53,097 nucleotides of DNA, taken from the NCBI GenBank assembly GCA_937944245.1, contig CALDYY010000008.1:1-53097 (forward strand). Reading direction: 5' to 3'. Position 1 is the first letter of the stretch; the number at the start of each line of letters is the position of its first letter. The position numbers were made by a program, and so were the translations under genes. Below, in pieces: positions 16,002 through 24,727 of this stretch. The notes beneath the pieces are model-generated. The model had not been told where the DNA came from, made no database searches, and worked only from the letters and a program-made list of their open reading frames with translations. The stretch is from an uncultured Saprospiraceae bacterium. Its GTDB lineage: Bacteria; Bacteroidota; Bacteroidia; Chitinophagales; Saprospiraceae.

Positions 16002-18278
16002 CTAAAGCATAAAATAGCGAATACCTAAACTACCATAATAATTTCGAGGCAATCCTGGATAATAGTAGCGTGGTGCTGCACCACCTACACTTGCTGCATT
16101 GATGAGTAGCATAGACGCATATTGCTCGTCAAAAAGGTTATTTACGCCTAAATTAGCATCTATTTGCAATGCTTGACCCAGCATCATGCGGTAGCCTAAT
16201 TTACCATTCCACAACTGATAAGCATTGGAATACAAGCTATTATCATCGCGCAACGGCATTTGATCCACAAATTGATAATTAAAATTACCATAGATAATTT
16301 GGCGACCTTTTGTTTCAAACAATAAGCCAGCACTAGCAATGTGTGGCGCAGTTCCTGTAAGTTGGTTACCTGAGTAGTCATCGTCATTGTCTGTAAATTC
16401 TTCAAATCGGTAATTGGCGTAAGTGTAATTGAGGAACGGTTGGAGTTGCCAAATCCACCATTGATGCTTGGCTTGTAGCGAAAATTCAATTCCTTGATGC
16501 GTTGTTTTGCCTGCATTAATACCTAAAAACTGGTCGAATCCCGTCCTTCTAGCTACGAGCAAATCCTTAATTTGCATGGTGTAAACGGATAAATTGTAGC
16601 TGATGTTTGCCCAGTTTCCTCTTGTTCCTAATTCCATGTTCCAACCTTTTTCAGGCTGAATATCAGGATTAATGACACCATTGGGAGTAAGCGTTTCTTC
16701 TAGCGTAGGTGGTGAAAACCCATGACTAACAATGCCATAGAAAGACATATTTATTGTATTTACCGCGGAAAGAGTAGGGTAGTAATAAGCGGATAAAAAT
16801 GGGGAGGCTACTGGTTTAAAAGAATAATCGCCAGAGGTGTTTTGATTGTTGGCACTAAATAAATTATCCAAATTATAATTGGTGGTATTATAATTTACGC
16901 CTGCTGTCAAGAACATATTTTCTAAAATAGCCCACTTGGATTGTAAAAAAACGTTCAAGTATTGGCGAGTTTCTTCATTAATGCTAATGGAAGTTCCCAT
17001 TATCCCTCTGTTTGTTACATTTGTTTGCCAATCGTAATTTTCGTGGAAAAATTCTGCGCCCCACTCCAAGTAATTAGCTTGAGCAAACGCTTGTTTAAAC
17101 TTGGTTCTAGCACCTAAAACAGTTGAATTTTCTCGCAAAATATTAAATGGTCGAGATTCATAAGAACGAAATTGTGTATTAAAAAGGCTTGTTGTAGAAG
17201 ATAATTTGGAAGTAATGTTAGTTTCATAAGAAATGCCCGTTAATGTTTTCGTATAGTCCTCAAAACCTTTTATTTGTGCCCAAATAAATGCTGCTCTTTG
17301 AGGATTATTTAGATAGTCCGTTTCATTGAGTGAGCTAGGAATGAATGCTTTAAGATCAATATGATTGAACAACAACGTCAAGCGATTGCGCTCTTTTTTT
17401 ATACTACTTAATACGGTGAAACCTAACCTATCATACTGATTATTTTCTCTGTACCCATCGCTGTGCATTTGATTGAACCCTACTCTAAAACTAAAACCTT
17501 CTTTACCGTATTGGTATTGGATGATATTGCGCTGCAAATTGTAGCTTCCTGTTGTGTTGCTCACATTCAGTGTGATGCCTTGTGTGTCCCAATCAGGGTT
17601 TAAGCGAATGATACCGCCTAATCCAGCACCGTAGGCACTGGAAGTCGGACCTTTAATGAGGTCAATATTATCTACCAAGCTAAGGTCAATATCTTCTAAG
17701 GTGGTTTCCCCTGCGCCATTAGTTAAAGGGATTTCATCCAAAAAAGCCCTAATTTTAGCAGTACCAAATAGATTTCGGCTACCAATACCTCGAATAGTAA
17801 TGCGGTTCGTATTGAATGCGCCTGTGTGCATATATACTCCTGGCACGCGATTGAGTGCAGTAGCAATATTGCTTTGTTCGTCCAGTTGAAGTGCTTTTTT
17901 AGGGAGACTAATAGCGGAAGGAATCTCACGATACAAATTTGACCATGTGCGGTCGGGGGCATACACCACAATACTGTCATTCAATAGAGTTGCCTTTCTG
18001 CCCAATAAAATGCTGTATTTTTGCCCAGCTTGCACTATTATTTCATAATTAGTATATCCTAAATAATAGATTAATAAAGTATCTTGTTGATGTGGAATAT
18101 TTAATTCAAACTGCCCATTCAAATTGGTAATTGCTCCTTTATCAGTGCCCTTCAATATAATATTTGCTCCAATGAGTGGTTCTTTAGTTGTTTTATCTAA
18201 TATTGTACCTTCTACTTTGCCTTGAGCAAATAAGATTTGGCTAATAAATAAAAACGACAATAGGCACAATTTTTTCAT
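16002..18278 (-). CDS. TonB-dependent outer-membrane receptor
   Basis: A 758-residue outer-membrane receptor. A signal peptide ends at LFAQ, followed by a carboxypeptidase-regulatory-like beta-sandwich (about 20-100, VEGTILDKTTKEPLIGANI), the plug domain (about 110-225, SIVVYAPDRT, RVPGVYMHTGAFNTNRITIR, VDNIDLIKGPTSSAYGAG) and a 22-strand-type barrel ending in aromatic residues. Landmarks are the FSPPTLEE and INPDIQPEKGWNMELGT segments and a C-terminal LGVNNLFDEQYAS. It imports an iron complex, vitamin B12 or another TonB ligand; the plug and the RTIRGIGSR-like motif suggest a siderophore/metal type. ATG 18278 starts the signal peptide, so the longer TTG frame was dropped. The divergent neighbour encodes a metal-binding HMA protein, which makes a metal-related ligand plausible. 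Confidence 0.9.
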   Translation of the reverse strand: MKKLCLLSFLFISQILFAQGKVEGTILDKTTKEPLIGANIILKGTDKGAITNLNGQFELNIPHQQDTLLIYYLGYTNYEIIVQAGQKYSILLGRKATLLNDSIVVYAPDRTWSNLYREIPSAISLPKKALQLDEQSNIATALNRVPGVYMHTGAFNTNRITIRGIGSRNLFGTAKIRAFLDEIPLTNGAGETTLEDIDLSLVDNIDLIKGPTSSAYGAGLGGIIRLNPDWDTQGITLNVSNTTGSYNLQRNIIQYQYGKEGFSFRVGFNQMHSDGYRENNQYDRLGFTVLSSIKKERNRLTLLFNHIDLKAFIPSSLNETDYLNNPQRAAFIWAQIKGFEDYTKTLTGISYETNITSKLSSTTSLFNTQFRSYESRPFNILRENSTVLGARTKFKQAFAQANYLEWGAEFFHENYDWQTNVTNRGIMGTSISINEETRQYLNVFLQSKWAILENMFLTAGVNYNTTNYNLDNLFSANNQNTSGDYSFKPVASPFLSAYYYPTLSAVNTINMSFYGIVSHGFSPPTLEETLTPNGVINPDIQPEKGWNMELGTRGNWANISYNLSVYTMQIKDLLVARRTGFDQFLGINAGKTTHQGIEFSLQAKHQWWIWQLQPFLNYTYANYRFEEFTDNDDDYSGNQLTGTAPHIASAGLLFETKGRQIIYGNFNYQFVDQMPLRDDNSLYSNAYQLWNGKLGYRMMLGQALQIDANLGVNNLFDEQYASMLLINAASVGGAAPRYYYPGLPRNYYGSLGIRYFML

Positions 18279-18347
18279 TATATTTTGTTTTTTGCATGGA
18301 TAAACAACCGCCGCAAAGGTCAACTTGTTCTATCAATAAAAAAGTAA

Positions 18348-18563
18348 ATGACAACATTACAATTTAAAACCAACATTAATTGTGGTAACTGTGTGCGAAC
18401 AGTAACAGGGTTTCTAAATGAAGTAGAGGGAATTGAAAAATGGGAAGTGGATACAAATCATCCGAATAAAATTTTAACTGTAAACGGTGCTATTACTAAA
18501 GAGGAAGTAATTGCAGCCGTGGAGGAAGCAGGTTTTGATATTGAGGCAATGATAGAAGCATAA
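18348..18563 (+). CDS. Heavy-metal-associated (HMA) domain protein
   Basis: A 71-residue single-domain HMA protein with the beta-alpha-beta-beta-alpha-beta pattern. The metal-binding pair is Cys12 and Cys15 in INCGNC, an unusual form because the common motif is GMTCxxC; the Met is replaced by Asn. It is likely a copper (or zinc) chaperone or a free metal-binding domain. The length is usual for CopZ-type proteins. No P-type ATPase is in view. The gene is divergent from the TonB receptor (69 nt between the starts) and 25 nt before a UbiA-family gene in the same direction, so an operon with that gene is possible. Confidence 0.85.
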   Translation: MTTLQFKTNINCGNCVRTVTGFLNEVEGIEKWEVDTNHPNKILTVNGAITKEEVIAAVEEAGFDIEAMIEA

Positions 18564-18588
18564 AAAAGTATTACTTTAGTTGCTCAAA

Positions 18589-19479
18589 ATGCACGACATA
18601 AACAAAATGACAAAATCAACTTTTTTGCATCTGAGGATTCCTTTTTCCTTTTTTTTATTGCCCATTTTTTTATTTGCTTGGGCAATAAATACTAAAGACA
18701 TTATGCCTATCCATTTCTGGATGGCTTTTTTTTTGATTCATTTTTTTCTTTATCCTGCCAGTAATGCCTACAATTCCTATTTTGATAAAGATGAAAAAAG
18801 TATTGGAGGTTTAAAACACCCACCTAAAGTAAGTAGGGAATTATATACTTATGCGATTCTATTTGATGTTGTTGCCATTATTGGGGCGATTTTGTTATTA
18901 AATTGGGAAGTAGCAATAATGTTTTTTATTTACGGCTTAGCCTCGAAAGCGTATAGTCATCCGAGTATTCGCTTGAAAAAATATCCTTATGTTAGTTGGC
19001 TTATTGCTGGTTTTTTTCAAGGTTACTTTACGTTTTTAATGACCTATATAGCTTTACATAATATTTCTATACTTCAAGTTTTTATTCCTTTCATTCAGCT
19101 TCCTGCGATATTAAGTAGCCTTATGTTACTAGGTTCTTATCCTATGACACAAATTTATCAACACGAAGAAGATGCAAAAAGAGGAGATATAACATTGAGC
19201 TTAAAATTGGGTACTTTAGGTACTTTTCATTTTACTACGCTTGCTTTTGGATTGGCTACCGTGGGGTTTGTAACTTATTTTATGTACTATTTTAGTTTTT
19301 ATATGGGGATTTTTTATTTACTTTTTTTAATGCCTATTTTACTTTTTTTTAGCACTTGGTATTTCAAAGTTCGCAAGGATCAAGAAAATGCTAATTTTGA
19401 AAATACAATGCGACTAAATTTTCTCTCTGGATTGATGCTCAACCTTTTCTTTATTTTTTTAGGTATTTATTTTTTATAA
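18589..19479 (+). CDS. UbiA-family prenyltransferase
   Basis: A 296-residue integral membrane protein of the UbiA superfamily, whose members attach isoprenoid chains to aromatic or glycerol-phosphate acceptors (quinone, heme O, chlorophyll, archaeal-type lipids). About eight to nine hydrophobic helices are visible. The first Asp-rich motif is NAYNSYFDKDEKSIGG, and the second is YQHEEDAKRGDITLSLKLG, where Asp/Glu residues bind the diphosphate-magnesium. The sequence is not one of the well-known MenA or CyoE types I can name. ATG 18589 is used; ATG 18607 would remove six residues and also looks acceptable. Its stop is 2 nt from the stop of the flavoprotein on the other strand. Confidence 0.88.
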   Translation: MHDINKMTKSTFLHLRIPFSFFLLPIFLFAWAINTKDIMPIHFWMAFFLIHFFLYPASNAYNSYFDKDEKSIGGLKHPPKVSRELYTYAILFDVVAIIGAILLLNWEVAIMFFIYGLASKAYSHPSIRLKKYPYVSWLIAGFFQGYFTFLMTYIALHNISILQVFIPFIQLPAILSSLMLLGSYPMTQIYQHEEDAKRGDITLSLKLGTLGTFHFTTLAFGLATVGFVTYFMYYFSFYMGIFYLLFLMPILLFFSTWYFKVRKDQENANFENTMRLNFLSGLMLNLFFIFLGIYFL

Positions 19480-19481
19480 TG

Positions 19482-20594
19482 TTAAAATACTTGACCATGT
19501 GTTCGTTGCACCAAGAAATGAGCAACAGGGGGTACATTATTGGCTAATCCAACCGCAAATTCACTCAACCATTCACTACCAAATAGCTGTTGAATATTTC
19601 TTCCTGACCACAAACGCATAGCAAATTGTTGATTCCAATGCGCTGTGTATTGTCGCTCCATTGCTTTGCGATTAAAGGGTTGACGATGTTGGATAATAGC
19701 TTCAGCACATAGCTTAGCGGTGTGTATAGCAATCGCCATGCCATTTCCGCAAAGTGGAGTTATCATACCTGCTGCATCTCCTGTCATCAAAATATGTTGA
19801 TGAACCGGCGTTTTGCGCTCAAAACTAATCTCATTAATTGTGATAGGACGCTTAAATAGAAAATCACTATTTTGAAAAATAGATTTTAAATAGGGATTTT
19901 TATAAAGCACTTCTCTCTCCATTACATCAATACTAGCTTCATTTTCTTGCAAATTATTTCTATGGCTTAAATAGCAAATATTATATTTATCTTCCTCTAT
20001 TTTATTAATGCCACAGTAACCATTCTTAAAATTATGTAGCGCCACTTCATTGTTTGGAGCATCTGTTTTAACATGATATTTTACGCCAATATAAGGAGAT
20101 GGTTTATAGAAAAAACTGCGATTTAAAGTTCTATCCAGTAAAGAGCGTTTGCCAAAAGCCCCTATCAATACTCGGCTGGAGTAATTTTCTCCTTTGCGTG
20201 TACTTACTTGAAATTGCTCATTATCAAATTCAATATTAGAAACAGTGGTATTCAAATTAAAGACTACACCTGCTTCTTTTGCTTTTTCAAATAAAAAATA
20301 ATCAAATAAATAACGACTTATACCAAAAGCACCCATATTCAAAGCTAATTCACTTGATTTACCTTTTACAGAAGTTAATTTAAAACGATTAATTTGCGGA
20401 ATATTTTCTGCTTCTGGAAATAGCTGATGTTTTTTTAAAAAAGGTAATACCTCATTGGATACGTATTCGCCACATACGCGATGAAAAGGATATGTTTTTT
20501 TTTCAAATACTGCAACTTCAAGCCCTGCTCTCGCCAGTAGAATAGAACTTATCAAACCCGCCAATCCACCACCTACAATAATAACGTCTTTCAA
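19482..20594 (-). CDS. FAD-dependent oxidoreductase, geranylgeranyl-reductase-like
   Basis: A 370-residue flavoprotein of the geranylgeranyl reductase / p-hydroxybenzoate hydroxylase group. Signs are the N-terminal dinucleotide fold (VIIVGGGLAGLISSILLARAG), the active-site-type CGEYVS segment, and the second FAD motif ILMTGDAAGMITPLCGNGMA. Members reduce isoprenoid double bonds or hydroxylate aromatic rings. The start is TTG 20594: an in-frame stop lies two codons upstream, and the dinucleotide fold begins at the fourth residue, so a later start would destroy it. It converges on the UbiA gene with 2 nt between the stops; joint use in a quinone or lipid pathway is a guess from that neighbourhood. 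Confidence 0.85.
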   Translation of the reverse strand: MKDVIIVGGGLAGLISSILLARAGLEVAVFEKKTYPFHRVCGEYVSNEVLPFLKKHQLFPEAENIPQINRFKLTSVKGKSSELALNMGAFGISRYLFDYFLFEKAKEAGVVFNLNTTVSNIEFDNEQFQVSTRKGENYSSRVLIGAFGKRSLLDRTLNRSFFYKPSPYIGVKYHVKTDAPNNEVALHNFKNGYCGINKIEEDKYNICYLSHRNNLQENEASIDVMEREVLYKNPYLKSIFQNSDFLFKRPITINEISFERKTPVHQHILMTGDAAGMITPLCGNGMAIAIHTAKLCAEAIIQHRQPFNRKAMERQYTAHWNQQFAMRLWSGRNIQQLFGSEWLSEFAVGLANNVPPVAHFLVQRTHGQVF

Positions 20595-20691
20595 ATCTTA
20601 TGGAATTTTTAAATAAAATAAAATAAAATATCTTTTTGCTTTTATAGTTGTTAAACATCTTTGGCTTTCATAGGTTTTTCAAAGGAAAGCA

Positions 20692-20699
20692 TAGATTTG
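20692..20699 (+). promoter_or_regulatory. -7 box of the thioredoxin-fold gene
   Basis: TAGATTTG, an exact TAnnTTTG match, 22 nt before the ATG at 20722. No clear -33 TTTG. Confidence 0.35.
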
Positions 20700-20721
20700 T
20701 AAAAACAAAATTCAAAAAACA

Positions 20722-21885
20722 ATGCGTTACTTATTTTTACTTATGTTCATTACCCTGCAACAAGTAACAACAGCAGCAGGAATTGAGTTTTTTCAGGGTA
20801 CTTGGGAGCAAGCCTTAGAGAAGGCAAGTAAAGAAGAAAAATTAATTTTTGTGGATGCTTATGCAGAATGGTGCGGACCTTGCAAACGCATGGCAGCCAA
20901 TGTATTCACACAACCAGAGGTAGGTGATTTTTATAATGTTAACTTTATCAATTTAAAAATTGATATGGAAAAATCAGAAAATGAAACCTTTCGCAAGCAA
21001 TATCCAGTAGCAGCTTTTCCTACTTTATATTATATTGACTTCACAGGAGAAGTAGTACAAAAAATAAAAGGTGCGCAAACAGTGGATGGTTTTATACAAA
21101 TTGGAAAAACAGCACTCAATAAAAATAATCGTTTAGATTATTTCACCAAATTATATGAAGAAGAGGGTAAGCGAGATGCAGCAACAGTGCTGCAATATAT
21201 TAAAGCATTGAATCGGGCGGATAAATCAAGTATTAAAGTAGCGAATGAATATTTAAAAAATCAAACAGATTTAAACACGCCAGAAAATTTGAGTATTATT
21301 CTGGAAGCAACTACGGTAGTAGATTCTCGTATTTTTGATTTACTGATTAAACATCGTGCTGATATTGAGGCAGTTACCTCAAAGGCAGTTGTAGAAGAGC
21401 GCATTCAAAAAGCAGCCCACGCTACCTTAGACCGAGCTATTGCTTTTGAATCAGAAGATTTATTAAAAGAGGCACAAGCAAAAATGAAAACTCATGCACC
21501 TAAATTGGCAGAGGCTTTTCTGTGGGAATCAGAAATGACTTATGCTAAATTATTGGAAGATAGCAACCGCTATTTAAAGGCTTGGAGCAATTATGTTAAA
21601 AAAATAGCTGGAAACGAACCAAAGGAATGGACAACTTTAGCTACCACTTTGGCTAGTGCCTTTCCAAGTGATGCAAAAGCACTAGAAGAGGCTCATAAAT
21701 TAGCTAAAAAAGCAGTTTCTAGTAGTAAGGATTATGAAACTAGGTTAGGATATGCTTTAGTGCTAAAGATACAAGATAAAAAAGCAGAGGCGCAAAAAGT
21801 AGCAGAAGAGGCTTTAAAAATAGCAACTCAACAAGGAAACGAAGAAGCGGTTCGAAAAATTTCGTATTTTTTACAGCAATTATAA
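20722..21885 (+). CDS. Exported thioredoxin-fold protein with helical repeat tail
   Basis: A 387-residue periplasmic protein. Residues 1-19 are a signal peptide. Residues 25-130 form a thioredoxin domain with the redox motif WCGPCK (Cys51, Cys54) and the cis-proline turn AAFPTLYYID. The remaining 250 residues are helical and rich in Ala, Lys and Glu, with repeats like FLWESEMTYAKLLED, LKAWSNYVKKIAG, ALEEAHKLAKKAVSSSKD and YALVLKIQDKKAEAQKVAEE, in the style of TPR units. It probably reduces or guards thiols of exported proteins; the tail may bind partners. Thioredoxin proteins with long helical tails are common in Bacteroidota. It stands as a single transcription unit facing an Lrp-family gene. 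Confidence 0.87.
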   Translation: MRYLFLLMFITLQQVTTAAGIEFFQGTWEQALEKASKEEKLIFVDAYAEWCGPCKRMAANVFTQPEVGDFYNVNFINLKIDMEKSENETFRKQYPVAAFPTLYYIDFTGEVVQKIKGAQTVDGFIQIGKTALNKNNRLDYFTKLYEEEGKRDAATVLQYIKALNRADKSSIKVANEYLKNQTDLNTPENLSIILEATTVVDSRIFDLLIKHRADIEAVTSKAVVEERIQKAAHATLDRAIAFESEDLLKEAQAKMKTHAPKLAEAFLWESEMTYAKLLEDSNRYLKAWSNYVKKIAGNEPKEWTTLATTLASAFPSDAKALEEAHKLAKKAVSSSKDYETRLGYALVLKIQDKKAEAQKVAEEALKIATQQGNEEAVRKISYFLQQL

Positions 21886-21994
21886 TAACGTTTAGCGTTT
21901 GGTTGATTTAAGTGTTTACGTTCTTATTCTGATTAATATTATTTGGCAATTAGAATCAACAACTGAATAAATCTATAAATTATATGAGTGTTTA

Positions 21995-22471
21995 CTAGCC
22001 TTGAGTGTCGTTTGTAAGTTGTACAGGGCGACTAAAGCTTTGTTGTAATGAAATAAAGGTTTCTGTTCTTTGTATCCCGGCTATATTTTGAATTTTATCG
22101 TGTAGTACCTCTCGCAGATGCTTGGTATCACGGCAAATAATTCTTGCAAAAATACTATAAATGCCTGTTGTGTAATGTGCTTCTATCACTTCTGGAATAG
22201 CTTGTAGGTGCTTAGATACTTCGTCAAAAAGTGAACTTTTTTCTAAGTAAATACCCAAAAATGCGCCGATGTCATAGCCGAGTTTACTATAATCAATATT
22301 AAGTGTGGCGCCTTCTACTACGCCTAGTGCTTCTAATTTTTTCATACGCACATGCACTGTACCACCTGATACATACAGGCGTTTTGCTATATCCGTGTAA
22401 GGTTGTTTAGCATCTGCTAACAATTCCATAATGATTTGAATATCTAAATCATCTATTTCTGCAATTTTCAT
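21995..22471 (-). CDS. Lrp/AsnC family transcriptional regulator
   Basis: A 158-residue regulator with the family's usual length. The N-terminal helix-turn-helix is at about residues 8-60 (IIMELLADAKQPYTDIAKRL, SGGTVHVRMKKLEALGVVEG), and the RAM ligand-binding/oligomer domain follows (FLGIYLEKSSLFDEVSKHLQ, GIYSIFARIICRDTKHLREV, GIQRTETFISLQ). Such proteins respond to amino acids, especially leucine or asparagine, and often regulate themselves and nearby transport or amino-acid genes; here no such gene is adjacent. A 13-nt palindrome lies 11 nt upstream of the start and is a candidate operator. The same HTH variant without further domains is common in Bacteroidota. Confidence 0.92.
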   Translation of the reverse strand: MKIAEIDDLDIQIIMELLADAKQPYTDIAKRLYVSGGTVHVRMKKLEALGVVEGATLNIDYSKLGYDIGAFLGIYLEKSSLFDEVSKHLQAIPEVIEAHYTTGIYSIFARIICRDTKHLREVLHDKIQNIAGIQRTETFISLQQSFSRPVQLTNDTQG

Positions 22472-22481
22472 AAATTTATTT

Positions 22482-22494
22482 TATTTAGTAAATA
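22482..22494 (-). promoter_or_regulatory. Candidate operator of the Lrp-family gene
   Basis: TATTTAGTAAATA is a perfect palindrome (six bases, central G, six bases), 11 nt upstream of the regulator's ATG. Self-regulation is common in the Lrp family. In AT-rich DNA a 6+6 palindrome can arise by chance, so this is suggestive only. Confidence 0.3.
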
Positions 22495-22766
22495 TAGCAT
22501 TTATAGTCCATAGATATATCATTATCGAATGTACTAAAAAAATTATACTAGTTCTTTTGATGAATCGTTATTTTACCAAATATCGTTTTAAATAGGTCGT
22601 TGAATGGTTAAAATGCTCGACTTACTCATTGCTCTTGCATGGTAGGTAAAATTACATTATCTTTACGATTATAAATTGTTTTCTCCTCACTTTAATAACG
22701 ATTTGTATTATTGTCTTTTTCGCAATAATTTTAAATTATTAACTTTAATCAAAAAAAATTGGAGTA

Positions 22767-23426
22767 ATGAAAATTTCCAAATCAATTAGTTTAATGTTTC
22801 TAGCCTTATTTTTATTTGGCTTTTACGCAAATGCACAAGAGTTTTCCAAAGAAGATAAAAAAAATTGGAAAAAGCAGGCGAAAGAATATAAAAATAATCC
22901 AGAGGCTTTGAAAGCAATGACGGAAAGGGTACAGATTCTAGAGACAGACCTTTCCAAAATAACTACGGAAGCTAGACAACTTCGCCAGACTGTCAACTCT
23001 TTAGAGATTGAGAAAAGCCAGAAAGACAGTAGGATTGCTGGTTTGGAGAATCAAGTTAGAGACTTGACCGAGCAACTTACCGCTGCTAGAACGGAGTTGT
23101 TACAACGTGAAAGTCGCCCTGCTAGAGAAGTAGTTACAGAGCGAGGCAGCACAGTTATAGCAATTCCAGATATGTCAGGTATCGTCTTTAGAGTACAACT
23201 AGGAGCTTTTAAAAAGCGACAAGTAAATGGTGCTTTGACTACAGATCCTAACCTTTTAGTAGAAGATGAAAATGGTTTGCAACGTGTGACAATTGGTCAT
23301 TTTAGAGAGTTTGAAAAAGCGAAAGAATTGCGAGACCATATTGTGGCTATGGGGGTGAAAGGTGCATGGGTAGTACCTTATAAAAATGGTGAGCGTATCA
23401 GTTTGAAAGAAGCTATGAAAGGTTAA
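22767..23426 (+). CDS. Exported coiled-coil protein with SPOR-like end
   Basis: A 219-residue exported protein. A signal peptide ends at NAQE. Residues 25-125 are a charged coiled coil (KKNWKKQAKEYKNNPEAL, MTERVQILETDLSKITTEA, QVRDLTEQLTAARTELLQ). The last 80 residues resemble a SPOR domain: VFRVQLGAFKKRQVNG begins it and RVTIGHFREFEKAKELRDHI and GAWVVPYKNGERIS follow. SPOR domains bind denuded glycan strands of peptidoglycan, so a role at the division site or in the cell wall is likely. The ATG has GGAG four nt upstream, one of few Shine-Dalgarno-like sites here. A 19-bp inverted repeat separates it from the convergent EnvC-like gene, which is also a cell-wall function. Confidence 0.85.
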   Translation: MKISKSISLMFLALFLFGFYANAQEFSKEDKKNWKKQAKEYKNNPEALKAMTERVQILETDLSKITTEARQLRQTVNSLEIEKSQKDSRIAGLENQVRDLTEQLTAARTELLQRESRPAREVVTERGSTVIAIPDMSGIVFRVQLGAFKKRQVNGALTTDPNLLVEDENGLQRVTIGHFREFEKAKELRDHIVAMGVKGAWVVPYKNGERISLKEAMKG

Positions 23427-23433
23427 TTTATTG

Positions 23434-23515
23434 AAGTATTTATTTGTTGAGTTGTTGTTTATAGTGGTTGAATAATTAATAACTATTAAATCAATTACTC
23501 AACAAATAAATATTT
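23434..23515. terminator. 19-bp inverted repeat between convergent genes
   Basis: AAGTATTTATTTGTTGAGT at 23434-23452 pairs with 23497-23515 over all 19 positions (one G-T). The 44-nt spacer carries a partly competing hairpin (23463-23471 with 23491-23499). It sits between two convergent stops and probably ends both transcripts, although it has no long T tract. Confidence 0.55.
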
Positions 23516-23527
23516 AATGTAGTTATA

Positions 23528-24727
23528 TCACAATTTTACCCAATCTGCTGGATTTAAGCGTTGTTTTTCCTTCCAGATTTCAAAATGTAACTCACTTTTT
23601 TGGCTGCTTACTACGCCAATAACTTGACCAGCCTTTACAAAATCGCCTTTATTTACTGAAACTGTCTCCAAATTAGAATAGACGGTATAGTAATTTCCAT
23701 GCGATAAAATAACAGTATTTTGGTAGCTCGATACGAACTGCTTACTTAATACTTTGCCCTGATACACAGCGCGTACTGCATTGTTGCTATTGGCTTGAAT
23801 GTTAATCCCGTTGTTAAAAGTTTCTACGTTTGGATAGGACGGATGAGGATGTACGCCAAAGGTTTTAGTAATTACTCCGCCATCTATGGGCGACGGTAAT
23901 TTTCCTAGCATCGCTCGAAAATCTGAACTCTCTGCTGCTGTGGCTGCGCTTGATTCTTCGGCACGGCGTTTTGTTTCTGCCAAAATAATTCTTTCAATAG
24001 CAGCATCTAACTCCTTGCGTTTTTTTTCCGCAGTTTCTAAGGATTGTGCAAGTTTTGTTTCATGCGATTTGAGCTTGCCTAAAAGGATATTTTTATCTTT
24101 TAGCTCTGTATTAAGTAGGGCTTGTTGTTGCTTATTTTCTTCAATTAGTTTTTCTTTTTCCAACCTACCTTGTTGTAGTAGGTTAACCTTATTTTCTAGT
24201 GTTCGCTTAGTTTCATAAATAAGGCGTTCCTGCTTTTTTCGATATTGATCATATTGCTTAAGATAGCGCCAGCGCCGTGCAGCGTCATTAAAACTTTGCG
24301 CAGAAAGGAAAAATAACCAGTGGTTATCGTTCAACTTCTGCCGATAGGCTTGCCTAAGCATAGCACTGTATTCTTGATGTAATCGTTCAATATCTTCTTC
24401 CAAAGAATTGATAACCAGTTCTGTACGTTGAATACTTTTATTAATGTAGCTAATTTCCTGTTCCAAAGTAGCAATAAGCGCTTGGCGTTTTTCCACCCTT
24501 CTTTTTATAACAAGATATTGCTCAAGAATAGAGGTTTTATTTTGTTTAGCTTGAGCCAACTGACTGTTTGTAGCTTCAATTTCTTTTATTAAACGTTGCC
24601 GTTGATATTCCAACTCCGTAGCAGTTTGTGCCGCAATCGGATGATATAAAAAAACTAAGAGTGCTCCTAGAGCAACAGTAATAAAAAGACTATTGCTCCA
24701 TTTTTTTGTAGTGTTTCGGTATCTCAA
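23528..24727 (-). CDS. EnvC-like murein hydrolase activator (degenerate M23)
   Basis: A 399-residue exported protein. An N-terminal hydrophobic segment ends near PIAAQ, a long coiled coil spans about 37-260, and a LytM/M23 domain covers about 285-399 (GGVITKTFGVHPHPSYPNVE, NGINIQ, LHFEIWKEKQRLNPADWVKL). In active M23 enzymes the first metal motif is HxxxD and the second HxH; here the first is replaced by NGINI and the second has only one histidine (ELHFEI). This fits EnvC-type proteins, which do not cut but activate amidases. The start is TTG 24727: no ATG fits the frame, and it overlaps the end of the DUF4292 gene by 38 nt. It is the last gene of the TPR - DUF4292 - EnvC operon, an order I know from many Bacteroidota. 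Confidence 0.9.
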   Translation of the reverse strand: MRYRNTTKKWSNSLFITVALGALLVFLYHPIAAQTATELEYQRQRLIKEIEATNSQLAQAKQNKTSILEQYLVIKRRVEKRQALIATLEQEISYINKSIQRTELVINSLEEDIERLHQEYSAMLRQAYRQKLNDNHWLFFLSAQSFNDAARRWRYLKQYDQYRKKQERLIYETKRTLENKVNLLQQGRLEKEKLIEENKQQQALLNTELKDKNILLGKLKSHETKLAQSLETAEKKRKELDAAIERIILAETKRRAEESSAATAAESSDFRAMLGKLPSPIDGGVITKTFGVHPHPSYPNVETFNNGINIQANSNNAVRAVYQGKVLSKQFVSSYQNTVILSHGNYYTVYSNLETVSVNKGDFVKAGQVIGVVSSQKSELHFEIWKEKQRLNPADWVKL

